Source: Diphasiastrum complanatum (taxonomy: Eukaryota; Streptophyta; Lycopodiopsida; Lycopodiales; Lycopodiaceae). From it: DNA of 64,000 nucleotides. A program made the translations under genes and the position numbers. Positions 44,964-55,542 of this stretch are shown one piece after another (position 1 is the stretch's first letter; each line of letters begins with the position of its first letter). The DNA lies in contig CM055102.1 of NCBI GenBank assembly GCA_029204225.1, positions 20,643,192-20,707,191 on the forward strand, written 5' to 3'. The notes beneath the pieces were generated by a model. It was given only the letters and a program-made list of their open reading frames with translations, was not told the DNA's origin and made no database searches.

Positions 44964-45354
44964 TATGGCAAGAGATTTGGGAGCAATTCGTACTTGTTCG
45001 GGCAAAGATATGTTGGATGGCACCAAATATTCTTCATGGAATTGCAAGTTGAGGTTTGGCATTGACATGATGATCAAGATTTTATTGGTAACAAGATTTA
45101 TCTTATATCATTTGAGATATTGCAAGACCTCTAAAAGTGCTTGGGAAACACTTTTAAAGATATATCGAATAAAGGATTCATCGTCATGTTTTCTCCTCTC
45201 TACTTCATCATCTTTGAAGGTAGAAGAGCAAAGGAATGCAAAGTTTGATCATTGTCTTTCTACAAGTACAAGCTTGCATTGGAATGTTGGTATGGTAGAG
45301 CATTCTTCTTCTCTTGAGCCATTTGTTGCAAATGATGTATGCAATAGTGAATAA
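44964..45354 (+). pseudogene. Copia gag N-terminal fragment
   Basis: From the ATG at 44965 it reads 'MARDLGAIRTCSGKDMLDGT' and then 'KYSSWNCKLRF'. This is the pattern at the start of plant copia Gag (a 'LDGTNYSSW'-like block). Later 'TSKSAWETLLKIY' matches the UBN2 Gag region. The middle of Gag is missing, since the W-x-I to SAWE spacing is too short, and nothing recognisable as a zinc knuckle or pol follows. Confidence 0.6.
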
Positions 45355-45359
45355 ATATA

Positions 45360-46239
45360 TGAGCAAGCTTCTCAAGTTAATGTTTTGAAAAAGACTGAAA
45401 TCAAGCATTCTTTGAAGCCATTTTGTACTAATGGAGGAGGGGAAAAAATCATGTCAATTAGTACATTGGTTCAAAGTGGTGTGTTGCTGGATTTGTTGGG
45501 TATTCAAAGTGGCAAGCTGCTGGTTTTTTTTTGAAGATGGTGGATAACATATTCAGCCATGGTTTATTGATCATTTTCAGCCTATGTTATATCATGAGCA
45601 TCCTATTATGCATCAGAAACGGCCTGTGGAAAGCTTTTGGATAGCAAGGTCCACATTTGGAACACTTTGGACAACAAAGTGTTGGTGATTTTGTGGTTGT
45701 TGGACAGCCTGCTACATCCTTTTGTTGGCTATCCGAGTCTTTGCGGGATAGCAAAACATCTTTTTATCTTGGAGGAAACACTCATGACTCACCAAAATCA
45801 GTACCTTATGCTGATTTTCCTGTTTTGATGCTTACTTTTTATGATCACAGTGTTGCCTTACCTAATGTTGGTGAGCAGATCATTGATAGTAAGATTCGGG
45901 AGGATGTGATGGTAAAAGAGTATCATACTCTTTTTTATGTTTCTTGTGGTAAGAAGACTTATGGAATCATGTTGGAACCATTGATGGATTGCAAATCCAT
46001 ATTTCGGCTTGTGGCTGGGTTTTTGGTTACCTACTTTGGATGGAGCATGCTTGTCTTCACTCTTCAACTTGATGCTACTGCACTTCGTATTCTACATCTC
46101 TTCTACATCGGGCATTTTTGGGGCTGAGATTTCGGCTACTTGGACTACTTCGAGTTGGAGTTTTTTTTGGTTTTGGGCAGCAAGCAACATTTTGCATTTT
46201 GTTGCAATTTTTCCATTCTACTTCATGTCATGTTATGTT
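45360..46239. other. Unassigned DNA between the copia scrap and the RT relic
   Basis: Frames up to 156 codons occur (45657-46127, plus) but match no family I know. Short phrases such as 'GCAAGCTGCTGG' and 'TTTTGGTTTTGGGCAGCAAGC' suggest degenerate repeats. Part of it may be the decayed N-terminal side of the following element. Confidence 0.35.
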
Positions 46240-47854
46240 TTTTACATTATCATTTAAGGAGGGTGTTTATCATTTAAATTATAGAGATTACGTAAGGAGG
46301 TTACTTTATTTGGATCGTGTTACGTCTTTAGGCAAGTTCTCCCTTGATATGTTTAATAGATACAATCCTAAGAACCTGTTTCGATTGCTCTATACTTCAG
46401 ATAATATGTCTTGTCAAGGTCTGGGTATTTCACATTCTCATTTTTATCAGCTTAAAACTCTTTTAAGTCGCTTTATAAAATCCATAGCTAATGTTAAAAC
46501 TAAATGTTTTACCTCTAGTAAAGATCTACTCATCACAAAAATTTTACTTCACCTGATCTTGACAAAATAAGTTTGAGCTCTATTCTTAGAAAGCTTGAAG
46601 TTATGAACGCACTTCCTCCTTGTGTGAAGAAAATTTGGAATCATCAAGTGGTTGCTTGGAAATATGTTAAAACTATAGGACAAAAAGCCTTTAATTATGC
46701 TGATATTGGTCGGAATCTTTCAGAAAAGAAAAAGTTGTCTATCCTTAATAGCCCTTGTTCTTGTGGTGACTCTTTTTTTTCGAAGTCATATTGTTACTGC
46801 AGATACATCAATCCTTCTCTCATTGTTTTTTAAAGAGTCCTTTTCTAAAGGCACTAAATTCCGTCCTCTTCTTTCACTGGATGCTTGCTTGTCAAAATCT
46901 ATAACTACGAGTATTAATAAGTTCATTTACCATATTAAAGAATCTTTTGGAGTCCATGGTTTGTTATCAGAATGGAAATCTAAAGTTCTAAATTATGTAA
47001 CTTTGAGTTTGAAAAAAGTTTCATCTGTCCCATATTGATACTTCATTTTCTAATGAGGAGGATGTGCTTCTTCGTAAGTTTCATAGACGTTTTGTCATTT
47101 CGTATGTGGATAAATGCTCAAACAATTTTGTATTTGTTTGCAAGAAATTCTATTTGGAATCGTTAACTATGAGTGTAATAAAAGATCATCAAGATTTTTG
47201 TCATTCTTATAACTTTAATTGTTACCCAAATCTTCCTTTTCTTTGTGCTGCATGGAAATTTCATAAAGTTCCTAAAAGGCCTAGGTTTATTGCAGCAGCC
47301 TATAAAACTACATTGACTGACCTTTCTAAGTGCTAAGTAGTTGCTTCAAAGTGTTGCTTCCTTCTATTAAAGAGCTTTGGATAAACTTACTTAAGGATGC
47401 AGATGTTCCTGTTAGTTGTAGTTGGATTTTATCTATCCTAAAGACACATGTGAACTTAATCGTACAACTAGTGATGATGATCCAGGGTAGGTCCGGGTTA
47501 TTGGTTGATATTTTTGATAAAAGGCTGCAGCCAGAATATAGTAACTTGAACATAATTCGGATGCCTCATATTTCTTCAAATATTTCAGATTATATTAAAT
47601 ATGGAGTGACCACTTCTCAATTCTACAGGTTTTCTCGTCGTTGTACTAGTAGAGATGCTGTTGTAGACCAGTCAAGCAATCTAATCATTTTGTTACTCCA
47701 TAAGGGTTACTCGTTTAAGAAAATCATGAGAAAAGTTCGAACAATTTTAGACTCTTTTGGTTTTAACTTTGGTGTTTCAGCTTATGGTATGTTTAAGATG
47801 ATTAATCATAGAATCCAGAAAAGTGGGGAGCTAAGGAGCCCGCTTTGTTTCTAG
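46240..47854 (+). pseudogene. Penelope-like (or related non-LTR) reverse transcriptase relic
   Basis: Several frames chain together. One (46118-46570) covers a possible N-terminal region. Frame 46573-46833 has 'LPPCVKKIWNHQVVAWKY' and 'CSCGDSFF'. After a shift at a T-run near 46785 comes 'HIVTADTS' and 'FSKGTKFRP'. After another near 47030 comes 'ISYVDKCSNNFVFVCKKFY' and 'LPFLCAAWKFHKVPKRPRFI' (compare the LP-K-HK-P--RFI signature before the RT palm). Frame 47330-47854 has 'SWILSIL', 'IFDKRLQPEYSN', 'IIRMPHISSNI', and 'SQFYRFSRRCTS' with 'HKGYSFKKIM'. The palm core with the YxDD motif is deleted between the last two groups. No GIY-YIG endonuclease is visible. The block order fits Penelope-like RTs, a class common in animals and rare in plants. 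Relic status is certain; family is moderately sure. Confidence 0.55.
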
Positions 47855-48270
47855 TATTTTGTCTTTGTTTTAGTAACTCGTATACACATTATGATCCTTG
47901 TTCTTATTTATTTTCATTTTATGTTTTATTTTTATTTTATTTTTAATTAGATTTAATTTATAAATTTTATTTTTGAATCTCATTTTATTTAGATTATAAT
48001 TATTTTTTCTTTCTTCTTACTGATTGTCTTTTGCTTCTTAGTCCACACTGGGTCTACCCAAGAGAATCCGGATTCTTTCGAAACCCAATTAGCAACTTAT
48101 GCTTGGGTTGGCTAAGATTTTTTGTTTATTGAATTTTTTATTGTTGTTTTGACTTAGATCCTTTGACTTTTTGAGTTGCTCGTTTATTGTTTCTAAGGTT
48201 TAATTTATGACATCATTGACTTCTCTATATGAATTTGTGAAATTGGATATATTCCAATTTCACGAATAGA
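47855..48270. other. AT-rich non-coding DNA
   Basis: Contains T/A-rich low-complexity sequence (47890-48020) and no recognisable motif. Confidence 0.45.
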
Positions 48271-48453
48271 TACTTTGACCCAAAAGGTCAAGACTTGTGT
48301 AATCATGGGTTAGGTTTATTATTTAGACCACATTAAGTTAGTTTTAGCTAAGTTGGACCCAATTTTGGTCTAATAATAACTCGTGGGTCCAAGTAAAGTC
48401 TAATTATGTTAAGGGGCCCTATCTTGATTTTTTGGGGTGCCCTATAATTAGTA
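48271..48453 (+). repeat. 183-bp direct repeat, right copy (LTR-like)
   Basis: Partner of 44194-44376. Downstream sequence to about 48,560 has a TATA-like CTATTTATATG (48499-48509) and a pyrimidine-rich tract, as an LTR U3/R region would. Confidence 0.7.
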
Positions 48454-48567
48454 GGTTCTAGAACTTAGGGTTTGGAAGAGTCTAGGGCCCTTGGATGGCC
48501 TATTTATATGTACTCATTGTTCATTTGTAATTCATTCCCTTTCAAGCATTGCTACTACTTTCTCTCT

Positions 48568-48637
48568 CCTTGAGGGCGCAACCCTCTCCCTCCTCCTCCT
48601 CTTCTTCTTCTTCTTCCCCCTCTTCTTCTTTTATATG
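48568..48637. repeat. CTC/CTT microsatellite
   Basis: Pyrimidine-only run dominated by CTC and CTT units. Confidence 0.85.
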
Positions 48638-49704
48638 GAGATTGAATGTTAGAAGGATCTTGGCACTTTGATTTCCTACAAATTTATCATCCTAATCTTT
48701 GATTAAATTGGCAACAAATTACAATACTTATTACACTTTACAAGTACCTAATAAGCAGCAAAAGATAAATCATTATTGCTTTGTTAGAAAGAATGTTGAA
48801 TGAATATCATTCACCATTACTAGTTTATCCCCAACAAGGAAGAGTTGTCAGGTCCCTTAAAAGGAACTTTGAAAGCACTTCATTGGAGGGGAGAAAGTAG
48901 GAACATATACAAAAAGCTAATTCAAACAAGATTCTGGTGTGTCATAGCACTGTGTAGGACACTCACTTTTCTAGACATCAAGATCTCGTCAAAATTTGTT
49001 CTCAATAGCGGATATTAAGCTTTTCATTCATTGGGCAGTATTTTGTGATTTTCTTGTTATTTCTTCATCTTTGCTAGCATTCATTCAGGGACTTGCTGAA
49101 GATACTTTACTCTTGAGGTTGTACTTGAAGTGCGTATCTTCTTTTTGTGCTCTTGGCTTCCAAAAATGAGCACAATAATAGTTTCTTGTTTTGTAGGGCC
49201 TTGAACTTTGTTGGTGCTAATTTGCTGCTAAAAATCATATTTCGTCAGCAAGTTGTTTGGTTGTTAACCCACCTCAAATTTTGTACCTTTTGTGACCTAC
49301 ACTCCTTTGGGGGTGGCTGTAAATGGTATGGGAAACTAGGTTTATCATCTTTATCGAAGCTCATACAACTCTTCAGTAGCTCAAAGTTCAAACATCTAGA
49401 TTAGCTAGATCAGTCGATCTATATGTTCATGTGCACTATTATGAGACCTGAAGTTGCATTGAACATAGTAAATTGGCCTATCTTTCAATGCATAATTTCA
49501 TCATTCATGCCGGTACAGTCCTGTTTGAAATAGATGGATATTATTTTCTTTGAATGTTGTGTTTTGAAAGTCTAACATCTGAAGAATGCTTATTGTACAG
49601 AACCGCTATGTCTTTTTCCTTGAGCTCTATATGCAACCATCAGAATTGAGATGTATATGGCTTTTCTGATCTGACTCACAATATAGACTGCACAGGCCAG
49701 CGTG

Positions 49705-49783
49705 GCAGCGGATTGCGTTCCGCTGCAACAACGATCTGGGATGAGCGTTCTGGATTGCCAGCATTCTGGACAGCAGAATGCTG
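49705..49783. repeat. Two adjacent short hairpins
   Basis: GCAGCGGA (49705-49712) pairs with TCCGCTGC (49719-49726) across a 6-base loop. CAGCATTCTG (49759-49768) pairs with CAGAATGCTG (49774-49783) across a 5-base loop. Function is unknown. They may be part of a small inverted-repeat element. Confidence 0.55.
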
Positions 49784-50868
49784 TCTGGATCGCTTTTGTC
49801 TTTTAGTAGATTTTTTTCATTAAAGTTAAAAAAAAAAATACTAGATAGCTTGAAAAAAAACCGTAAAGTAGCAGGAAAAAAATTTACAGACTGTCTGTCT
49901 AACAATTTCACACCCCAACAATTTTGTTTAAAAAAAGAAAAGTGCACTTTCCGGGAAACCATAATGGGATTTCCAGAACGGAACGTGCAACTTCAACACA
50001 TGCCACAGGCTAATCTTAGCTAACAAAGAATCTGAACAGTCTTAATAGTTTTTGAAATTTATCTTGGTTGGTTTGTGAAGATATTCGTGCTGTGGAGACA
50101 AATATGACTAGGGAGCAAATAAGAAGTAAAATAACTACTCTTTTAGACGAGGTGAGCATTGATGGAATTTCAATCTACTTGTTTTATATCTGATGATGAT
50201 AGATGATACAATGTTTGTAGTTGGTGTGAAAATATTGTAAAATTAAAATAATATTAAACTTAGATCTTCAAGTTTTGGGGTTTGTCCAAACTTGATGTAG
50301 ACTAGTCTAGTAACTTTCCAATTAGAGTTAAGTTAATTTTTTGTCTTCATAGTGATGTGTAGGTCTAGAACCTATCAAGAAGCATTTGAGGCTACTCTTG
50401 TAAGTCAAAGGATTCTAGAAAAGAGAGATTCTCAAGTCTTATCCATCTCTTTTTTTGTCATCTAGTAGAGAGGTAGAGGCAATGTGGCATCTAGATTGTT
50501 CTCTATCTCCACGCGTTCTAGAAGGCCTCTTGTATTATAAATAAGGTGGCTTTGTACCACAAGAATACAATTTTTCAAGTAAAGCTTCCATTTGATTCAT
50601 TTGAGGTGTAATGATAGTTAGATTGTGATGAATGCTCTTGCCTTCATGCTAACTAGCTTGCCAATGTTTTCCATCTCATTGGTTTTGGAATAGAAGCTAG
50701 AGCTTGATAGGAGAATACACATCTAATCATTGCTTTGTCAAATGGAATGACTTCTCATCATTGTTGGTGAAATTTTGCCTCTTACTAGCACTTGATTTTA
50801 AGCTAACTAGATTCACCCTCATCATCACTTATTAATGTATCTTTTTCTCTGATTTAAGAACTGTACGA

Positions 50869-51252
50869 CACAACTAGAAAACTCTGTGTTTATCCACGCA
50901 GAGTATCCACGTGAGACCCGACACTTAGTCCATTTTCCGAAATTTTGTTTGCGTGGAACATCCACGCGTGGATTATCCATGCCAAAAAAATTTTGAACAC
51001 GCCTCCGGCCAGTCTACCAGTGTTTTTCTGACACGGCGCCAAAAAATTTATGCATGTGGATTATCCACGCGTGGATAATCCACGCAAAATTGAATTTTGA
51101 AAATTTCGGCAACTGTTTGGGAGGGAAGGTTGGCGGCGCCGGAAAGTTGTTTTGGCGTGGATTACCCACGCAAATTTCAGTTTGTTCACCGGACGAGACC
51201 GGAAGTTAAAGATATCCACGCGTGGATATCTTCTGCGTGGATTATCCACACA
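50869..51252 (-). repeat. CACTA element terminus with palindromic subterminal repeats
   Basis: CACAACTAGAAAAC at 50869 resembles the CACTACWAGAAAA end of CACTA transposons. Within the next 380 bp TATCCACGC or its complement GCGTGGATA occurs repeatedly, often as perfect palindromes: 50960-50973 (14 bp), 51061-51078 (18 bp) and 51209-51232 (24 bp), plus half-sites near 50891, 50904, 50951, 51155 and 51235. Dense direct and inverted short subterminal repeats are the binding sites of the small CACTA protein. The transposase relic at 53.4-55.5 kb runs towards this end on the minus strand, so this would be its 3' terminus. Confidence 0.6.
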
Positions 51253-51848
51253 TTTTTTTTTTTTTTTTGTTTTTTGCATGTTGATAATGACATAAAATCA
51301 GTTAAATAAATATATTTCGAAAGTGAATTATATTATGATTAGGCTATATATATTTTTTTTCTAAAGTGAAATATATTATGATGAGGTTTTTTTTTTTTTT
51401 TTGCATGTTTACAATGAAATGGAATTAGTTAAATAAATATTTTTTTAAAGTGAATTATATCATGGTGTTCCTAGATGATTGGGATTTTTTATGAGGGCGG
51501 CCACCTACTTTTATAAGACAGTTGACTCGAGCTACCAAGAGGGTAATTATGCATGATCTAAGGCTTTGAGAGCCAGGGGTTTAGGGTCTACCCTAATGGC
51601 ACTCTACCTAATCTCATATCCGAGATCATTTGATATGGATTGAAAGCTCATTTTGTACATACTTCGAGAGATTATCAAGAGATGGTGATTTTGGCAAGTT
51701 TTCTCTTTTATGAGGAATTGATGAATGATGATTGTGATATTTTGTGAGTCTAATGAATAGGTCTGAATCTGAACAAAGTATTATACTTTCCACGTGTGTG
51801 ACAAGATGTGAAGATCAGTTATTTCTAGTTTTATTGTGGTGTTCAAAA
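51253..51848. other. Non-coding DNA, T-rich tracts then probable LTR sequence
   Basis: T-rich runs at 51255-51270 and 51385-51402. From about 51,480 the sequence probably belongs to the outer copia LTR that ends at 52,666. A CCACGTGTGTG motif lies at 51790. No gene is visible. Confidence 0.4.
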
Positions 51849-52556
51849 TGTTGAATTTCACACGTGTGGATTGTCCACAACATGTACTTGTGATCTCCTA
51901 AGGTGTGTAGATGCACCAAGATCAAGACTAGATTGAGATTCAAGATCTATCTTTGATTCTATGGCAAAAACACACTACTACATGCATTCAATCACTTCCA
52001 ACTCTCACTCACACGTGTGGGAAGTATTCAAAAAATAATCTAAGTAAAAACAAGCTGCTCTCCTCGGGTAGAGAGAGAAAAAGCATCATGAGCTCTCGGG
52101 TAGAAAGAGAAAGCTAGAAATCCAATAACTCACAAAATCCATGAAATCACCAAATCAATTAGATCCAAAATGAGAAGTACAATGATACTAGTAGATCCAC
52201 AAGCTACCACTATGCTTAACTATGATTGGACCATACTTTGTCACCTCTTGATCCTATTGGACCATTGATCCATGCACCTCTTAATTCTATTGGACTATAT
52301 TCAAGCACACCTCAATTTCCTATTGGACCTCACAAGGTTCCACCTCTAAATCCTATTGGACCTCTTGGAATTCATTAAACAAAAGCATTACTCAGTCTCT
52401 TACTCTATTTTGGCTCAATAGTGACATTACAAGTGGAAATGCATAATTTGCCATCTATGCCAAATTTATTCCTATCAACATCCTACACCTAGATGCTTGT
52501 TTTAAAAACATAATACCCCTATATCTAACATAGATAATCTTTTTCAATTCTTCACA
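51849..52556 (-). mobile_element. Solo copia LTR (708 bp) with target duplication
   Basis: The reverse complement starts TGTGAAGAATTGA and ends AATTCAACA. It matches the LTR at 57797-58535 apart from a roughly 30-bp gap and substitutions. It is flanked by CAAAA on both sides (51844-51848 and 52557-52561). No PBS or internal region adjoins it. This is the hallmark of LTR-LTR recombination that removed the rest of the element. Two CACACGTGTG palindromes lie inside (51859, 52010). Confidence 0.92.
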
Positions 52557-52678
52557 CAAAAGCCTTTGCCAATTAGATGCAAAATAGGTTGAATTGTGTG
52601 CTAGTTTTCTATCTATTAGATATAAGTGAAACCTTTGCTGTTTTTTCATAACCTTTGATTTTAACATGGTATCAGAGC
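52557..52678 (+). repeat. End of a second copia LTR and its primer-binding site
   Basis: LTR sequence ending TTTTAACA at 52666 is followed at once by TGGTATCAGAGC (52667-52678). The solo LTR sits inside this LTR. The start of the outer LTR, left of 51848, cannot be located. Confidence 0.7.
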
Positions 52679-52904
52679 CCAAATGCAACCATCAAGGCTC
52701 AAATACAAGGAAGAGAGAAGCAATTACAAGTTGATGATTGTTTAATTTTTTCAGCCCTTATTACTACCTTAAGTTTGATGATGTTCCTTCAAGTGTGAAT
52801 GAAACTATAGCAACAAAAGAGTGATTTGATGTAATGAAAAGTGAGGTGAATACATGATGCATTGTTTGAGATACTTGTAAAATTATTGATCCTCCATCAA
52901 AGAT

Positions 52905-53045
52905 ACAAACTGTTACTATTTGCAAATGGGTCTTTAAGATCAAGCTTAATCAAGATGATAGTGTGAACAATTATAAAACAAGACTAGTTGCCAAGGGATA
53001 TGCTCAATTCAAGGGGATTGACTATGATGAAACACTTAATTTTGT
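52905..53045 (+). pseudogene. Copia reverse transcriptase scrap
   Basis: Translation gives 'CKWVFKIKLNQDDSVNNYKT' followed by 'RLVAKGYAQFKGIDYDET', the conserved start of copia RT. Upstream 52740-52900 shows weak copia-like residues with stops. It belongs to the element whose LTR ends at 52666, with nearly all internal sequence deleted. Confidence 0.8.
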
Positions 53046-53271
53046 CATAGTTTGTGGTGGTGATTTCATTAACTCACATGCTTTTAGTGATTTACTACCT
53101 TTGCAGCATTTGTTAAAAAATGAGAATTTTCTTGGAACATGAAGCCGTACATCTATCTTCACGGACATTGTCTCCAAAAAAATGGGATTGAAGTCAAACT
53201 ATGTCTATTCGTTTCACTTACTTGACCATAAGTGAGACTCTATTTTGGCTAAATAACAATCATTTGAAAGA

Positions 53272-53345
53272 ATTGCAAGAATCAATTTCATTTAGAATTG
53301 CAATAATCAATTTTTATTCAAAATTACAAGAATCAATTTCATCAG
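53272..53345. repeat. Three tandem units of about 26 bp
   Basis: ATTGCAAGAATCAATTTCATT-type units start near 53272, 53298 and 53325, with substitutions between copies. Confidence 0.6.
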
Positions 53346-53408
53346 TGACAGCATCTTGCAATTCATCTCCTCTTAGATGATTTTCATCATCACTCTCACT
53401 TTCAAAAA

Positions 53409-55542
53409 TTATTTTATCATCCTGACTATTAGAATTTCAAAAAGTATGGTTTGACGATTTATTACATCTCTAGGTAGCTCAATCTCATAGTTAAAATGAA
53501 GGTTTTCCATTTCATTCTCAACATTTGCACCCTCAAATACTCGTCGTGAACGTGGTTCAACTTGAGCTACAAACCACCATATCTTGTTTAGTCGATCTGG
53601 TTGAAAAAACACTTGCAAAAATCACTATTTTAGAACATATTGAATACTCAAATACTGAAGTCACTTGCAATAAAATGAAAAACATTATAGCATAGCATGT
53701 GCACCTGCTCACAGTGACGAGGCAACACCAATGTGTCAAAGGACTCCATGCTCAATGTTTTTGATGAATCAATCGCAAAAAATCCACTTGGATCCGATTT
53801 TACGGTTGCATTTGGCCCTCTACAAACTACCTTGAACCATTTCACATCAAATAAAAAATAGTGTCCACTTTCACCAAATGACACATCATAAATATTTTGT
53901 ATAGTTTCTACATATTCTATATCTCCTGAGATGGGATTTCGATCTCGTGCACCGCTTTGACTTTCGTTGGAAAAATGCTATTACACCACAATCGTGTGTG
54001 CGTCTCTTGTTATCAATCCTTTCAACACGAAAGTGGAAACCAAAAGCCCATATAGCATTATACATTTTGCACTGCCACATGACAAACATGAATCTCATAA
54101 ATAATCATTGTGAATGAAAATATGGTGTTCCAAATGATTACACAAATACTGTTATAAACAAGAATGTTCTAATAATAAATTATTTATAGAATAATACCTT
54201 CCATTCGCATCCTCTTGCAAAGTCCCATTCTGCGTTTGATATTTTTTGTCTCTCTTTTGTTGCTTTTTGTAGTGTGTCATGCATCCACTCTATAGTGCAT
54301 TGCTTGGGCAATGGCTCAAGATCATGTGAACTTGAGGCCATGTGTCTACCTCTATTTTGTCGTTGGCGCTTTCTAGACAAGGCCCTCTCTTTTTTTTCTT
54401 CTTCATATATATCTAACCATTTATCCATAACTCCACAATTATCAGGCATGAATGTAGAAACTTTTTCTCGTTGGAAGGGTGCCAACCTATGGACGTTTCC
54501 CATCCCTGGACGTTTTTCACTAATTACCTCTTTGGCTTTCTCATCACGCCACAATAGTGGAGCAAATGGATGTAGTTGGTGCAAAATTTTAGTAACATAA
54601 AAGAGAGATTCATGTACTAACCATCCCTCTGACATGCTACCTTCAGGCCTTGCCTTTTGACGCACAAAATCTTTTAAGACTTTCATGTACCTTTCCATAA
54701 AGAACATCCACCTAAAAAGTCACAAATGGTTAAAAATAAGTGTTTTATTTAGTAAGTTCATGTATCAATTGATTTAGTTTAAATACACACGCAAAAGATA
54801 ATTTATGCACTTATACCTAGTGTGCACTGGACCAGCAATAGAAACTTCTTCAACCAAGTGCACCAATAAATGCTCTTGTGAGTCCATGATGGAAGTCCGA
54901 AAATATCTCTCAAACATGCACACAATCTCCACCATATCCTCATGTCTCTTGCGAAGATCTAGCTCACGGATTTCTTTTGAACACATCCATCTGCGAGATA
55001 TTGAATCCATTTTATGTCTATTTGAATTTCCAATCAATAAATACTAAATAGAAAAATGCACCAAGTACATGTAAATACCTGACAATGATTGATAGTTTGT
55101 ATATGGTCTCACAAATATCTTTTGACAAGCACCCATGAATTGACAATGGATAGATGAATTGAATCATCTTTAGCCAATCATGAGATTTGATACCTTGCAA
55201 CTTTCCATCCACTGTGAATGATGACCATAGAGAATGGGCAAAACCAATTGCTGTTCTAATGTCATGAATAATGGAGCGCACATGGTTAAGCTCCTCCTTA
55301 GTGAATGTCCAAGGTACTTTTGGAGCATGATCTTCACCATCCTTTATCCAATATTCTTTTTTGGTGTTTGATTCGTTTAGATCGTGCCTTGCAGCAATGG
55401 TATCTTTTTCACCAATCAAGTGTTTCCAAATAGATTCACCCACATTTTTAAGTATGTGCATGGGATCAAGTAGGTGATTAATCAAAAGGTTATTCCAATA
55501 TTCCAAATGATGAAATATAGATAAATGTGCATTTCTCATCAA
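53409..55542 (-). pseudogene. CACTA (En/Spm) TNP2 transposase, C-terminal half, with introns
   Basis: Minus-strand exons can be joined by good splice sites. Exon 55542-55079 contains 'LLDPMHILKNVGESIWKHL' and 'GIKSHDWLKMIQFIYP'. An 88-nt intron follows (54991-55078, GT..AG). Exon 54990-54817 has 'MCSKEIRELDLRKRHEDM' and 'HLLVHLVEE' (DUF4218). A 105-nt intron follows (54712-54816, GT..AG). Exon 54711 to about 54200 has 'FFMERYMKVLKDFVRQKA' and ends 'FARGCEWK' before another likely donor. DUF4216-like sequence follows from about 54090 to 53409 ('YLFDVKWFKVV'-like, 'VFFQPDRLNKIWWFV'). A frameshift lies near 53930. The catalytic N-terminal half is missing because copia sequence joins at about 55,540. 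TNP2 excises and reinserts CACTA elements. Confidence 0.8.

Larger units (their letters stand above)
48454..50868. other. Unassigned DNA with simple repeats and hairpins
   Basis: No gene is recognised. It holds a CTC/CTT-rich tract (48568-48637), a pair of short hairpins (49705-49783), and an LTR-like stretch near 50340-50620 with a TATTATAAATAAGG promoter-like box (50531-50544). A short open segment with a splice-donor-like GAG/GTGAGC end lies near 50060-50156. None of these proves a gene. Confidence 0.4.

Noticed and set aside
49627-49962. 111-codon minus-strand frame as a small gene
   Set aside because: Low-complexity, phenylalanine-rich translation of T/A-rich DNA with no domain and no support from context.
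50888-51252. CRISPR-like array
   Set aside because: Repeat spacing is irregular, the motifs are short palindromes, there are no uniform spacers, and the setting is a plant transposon.
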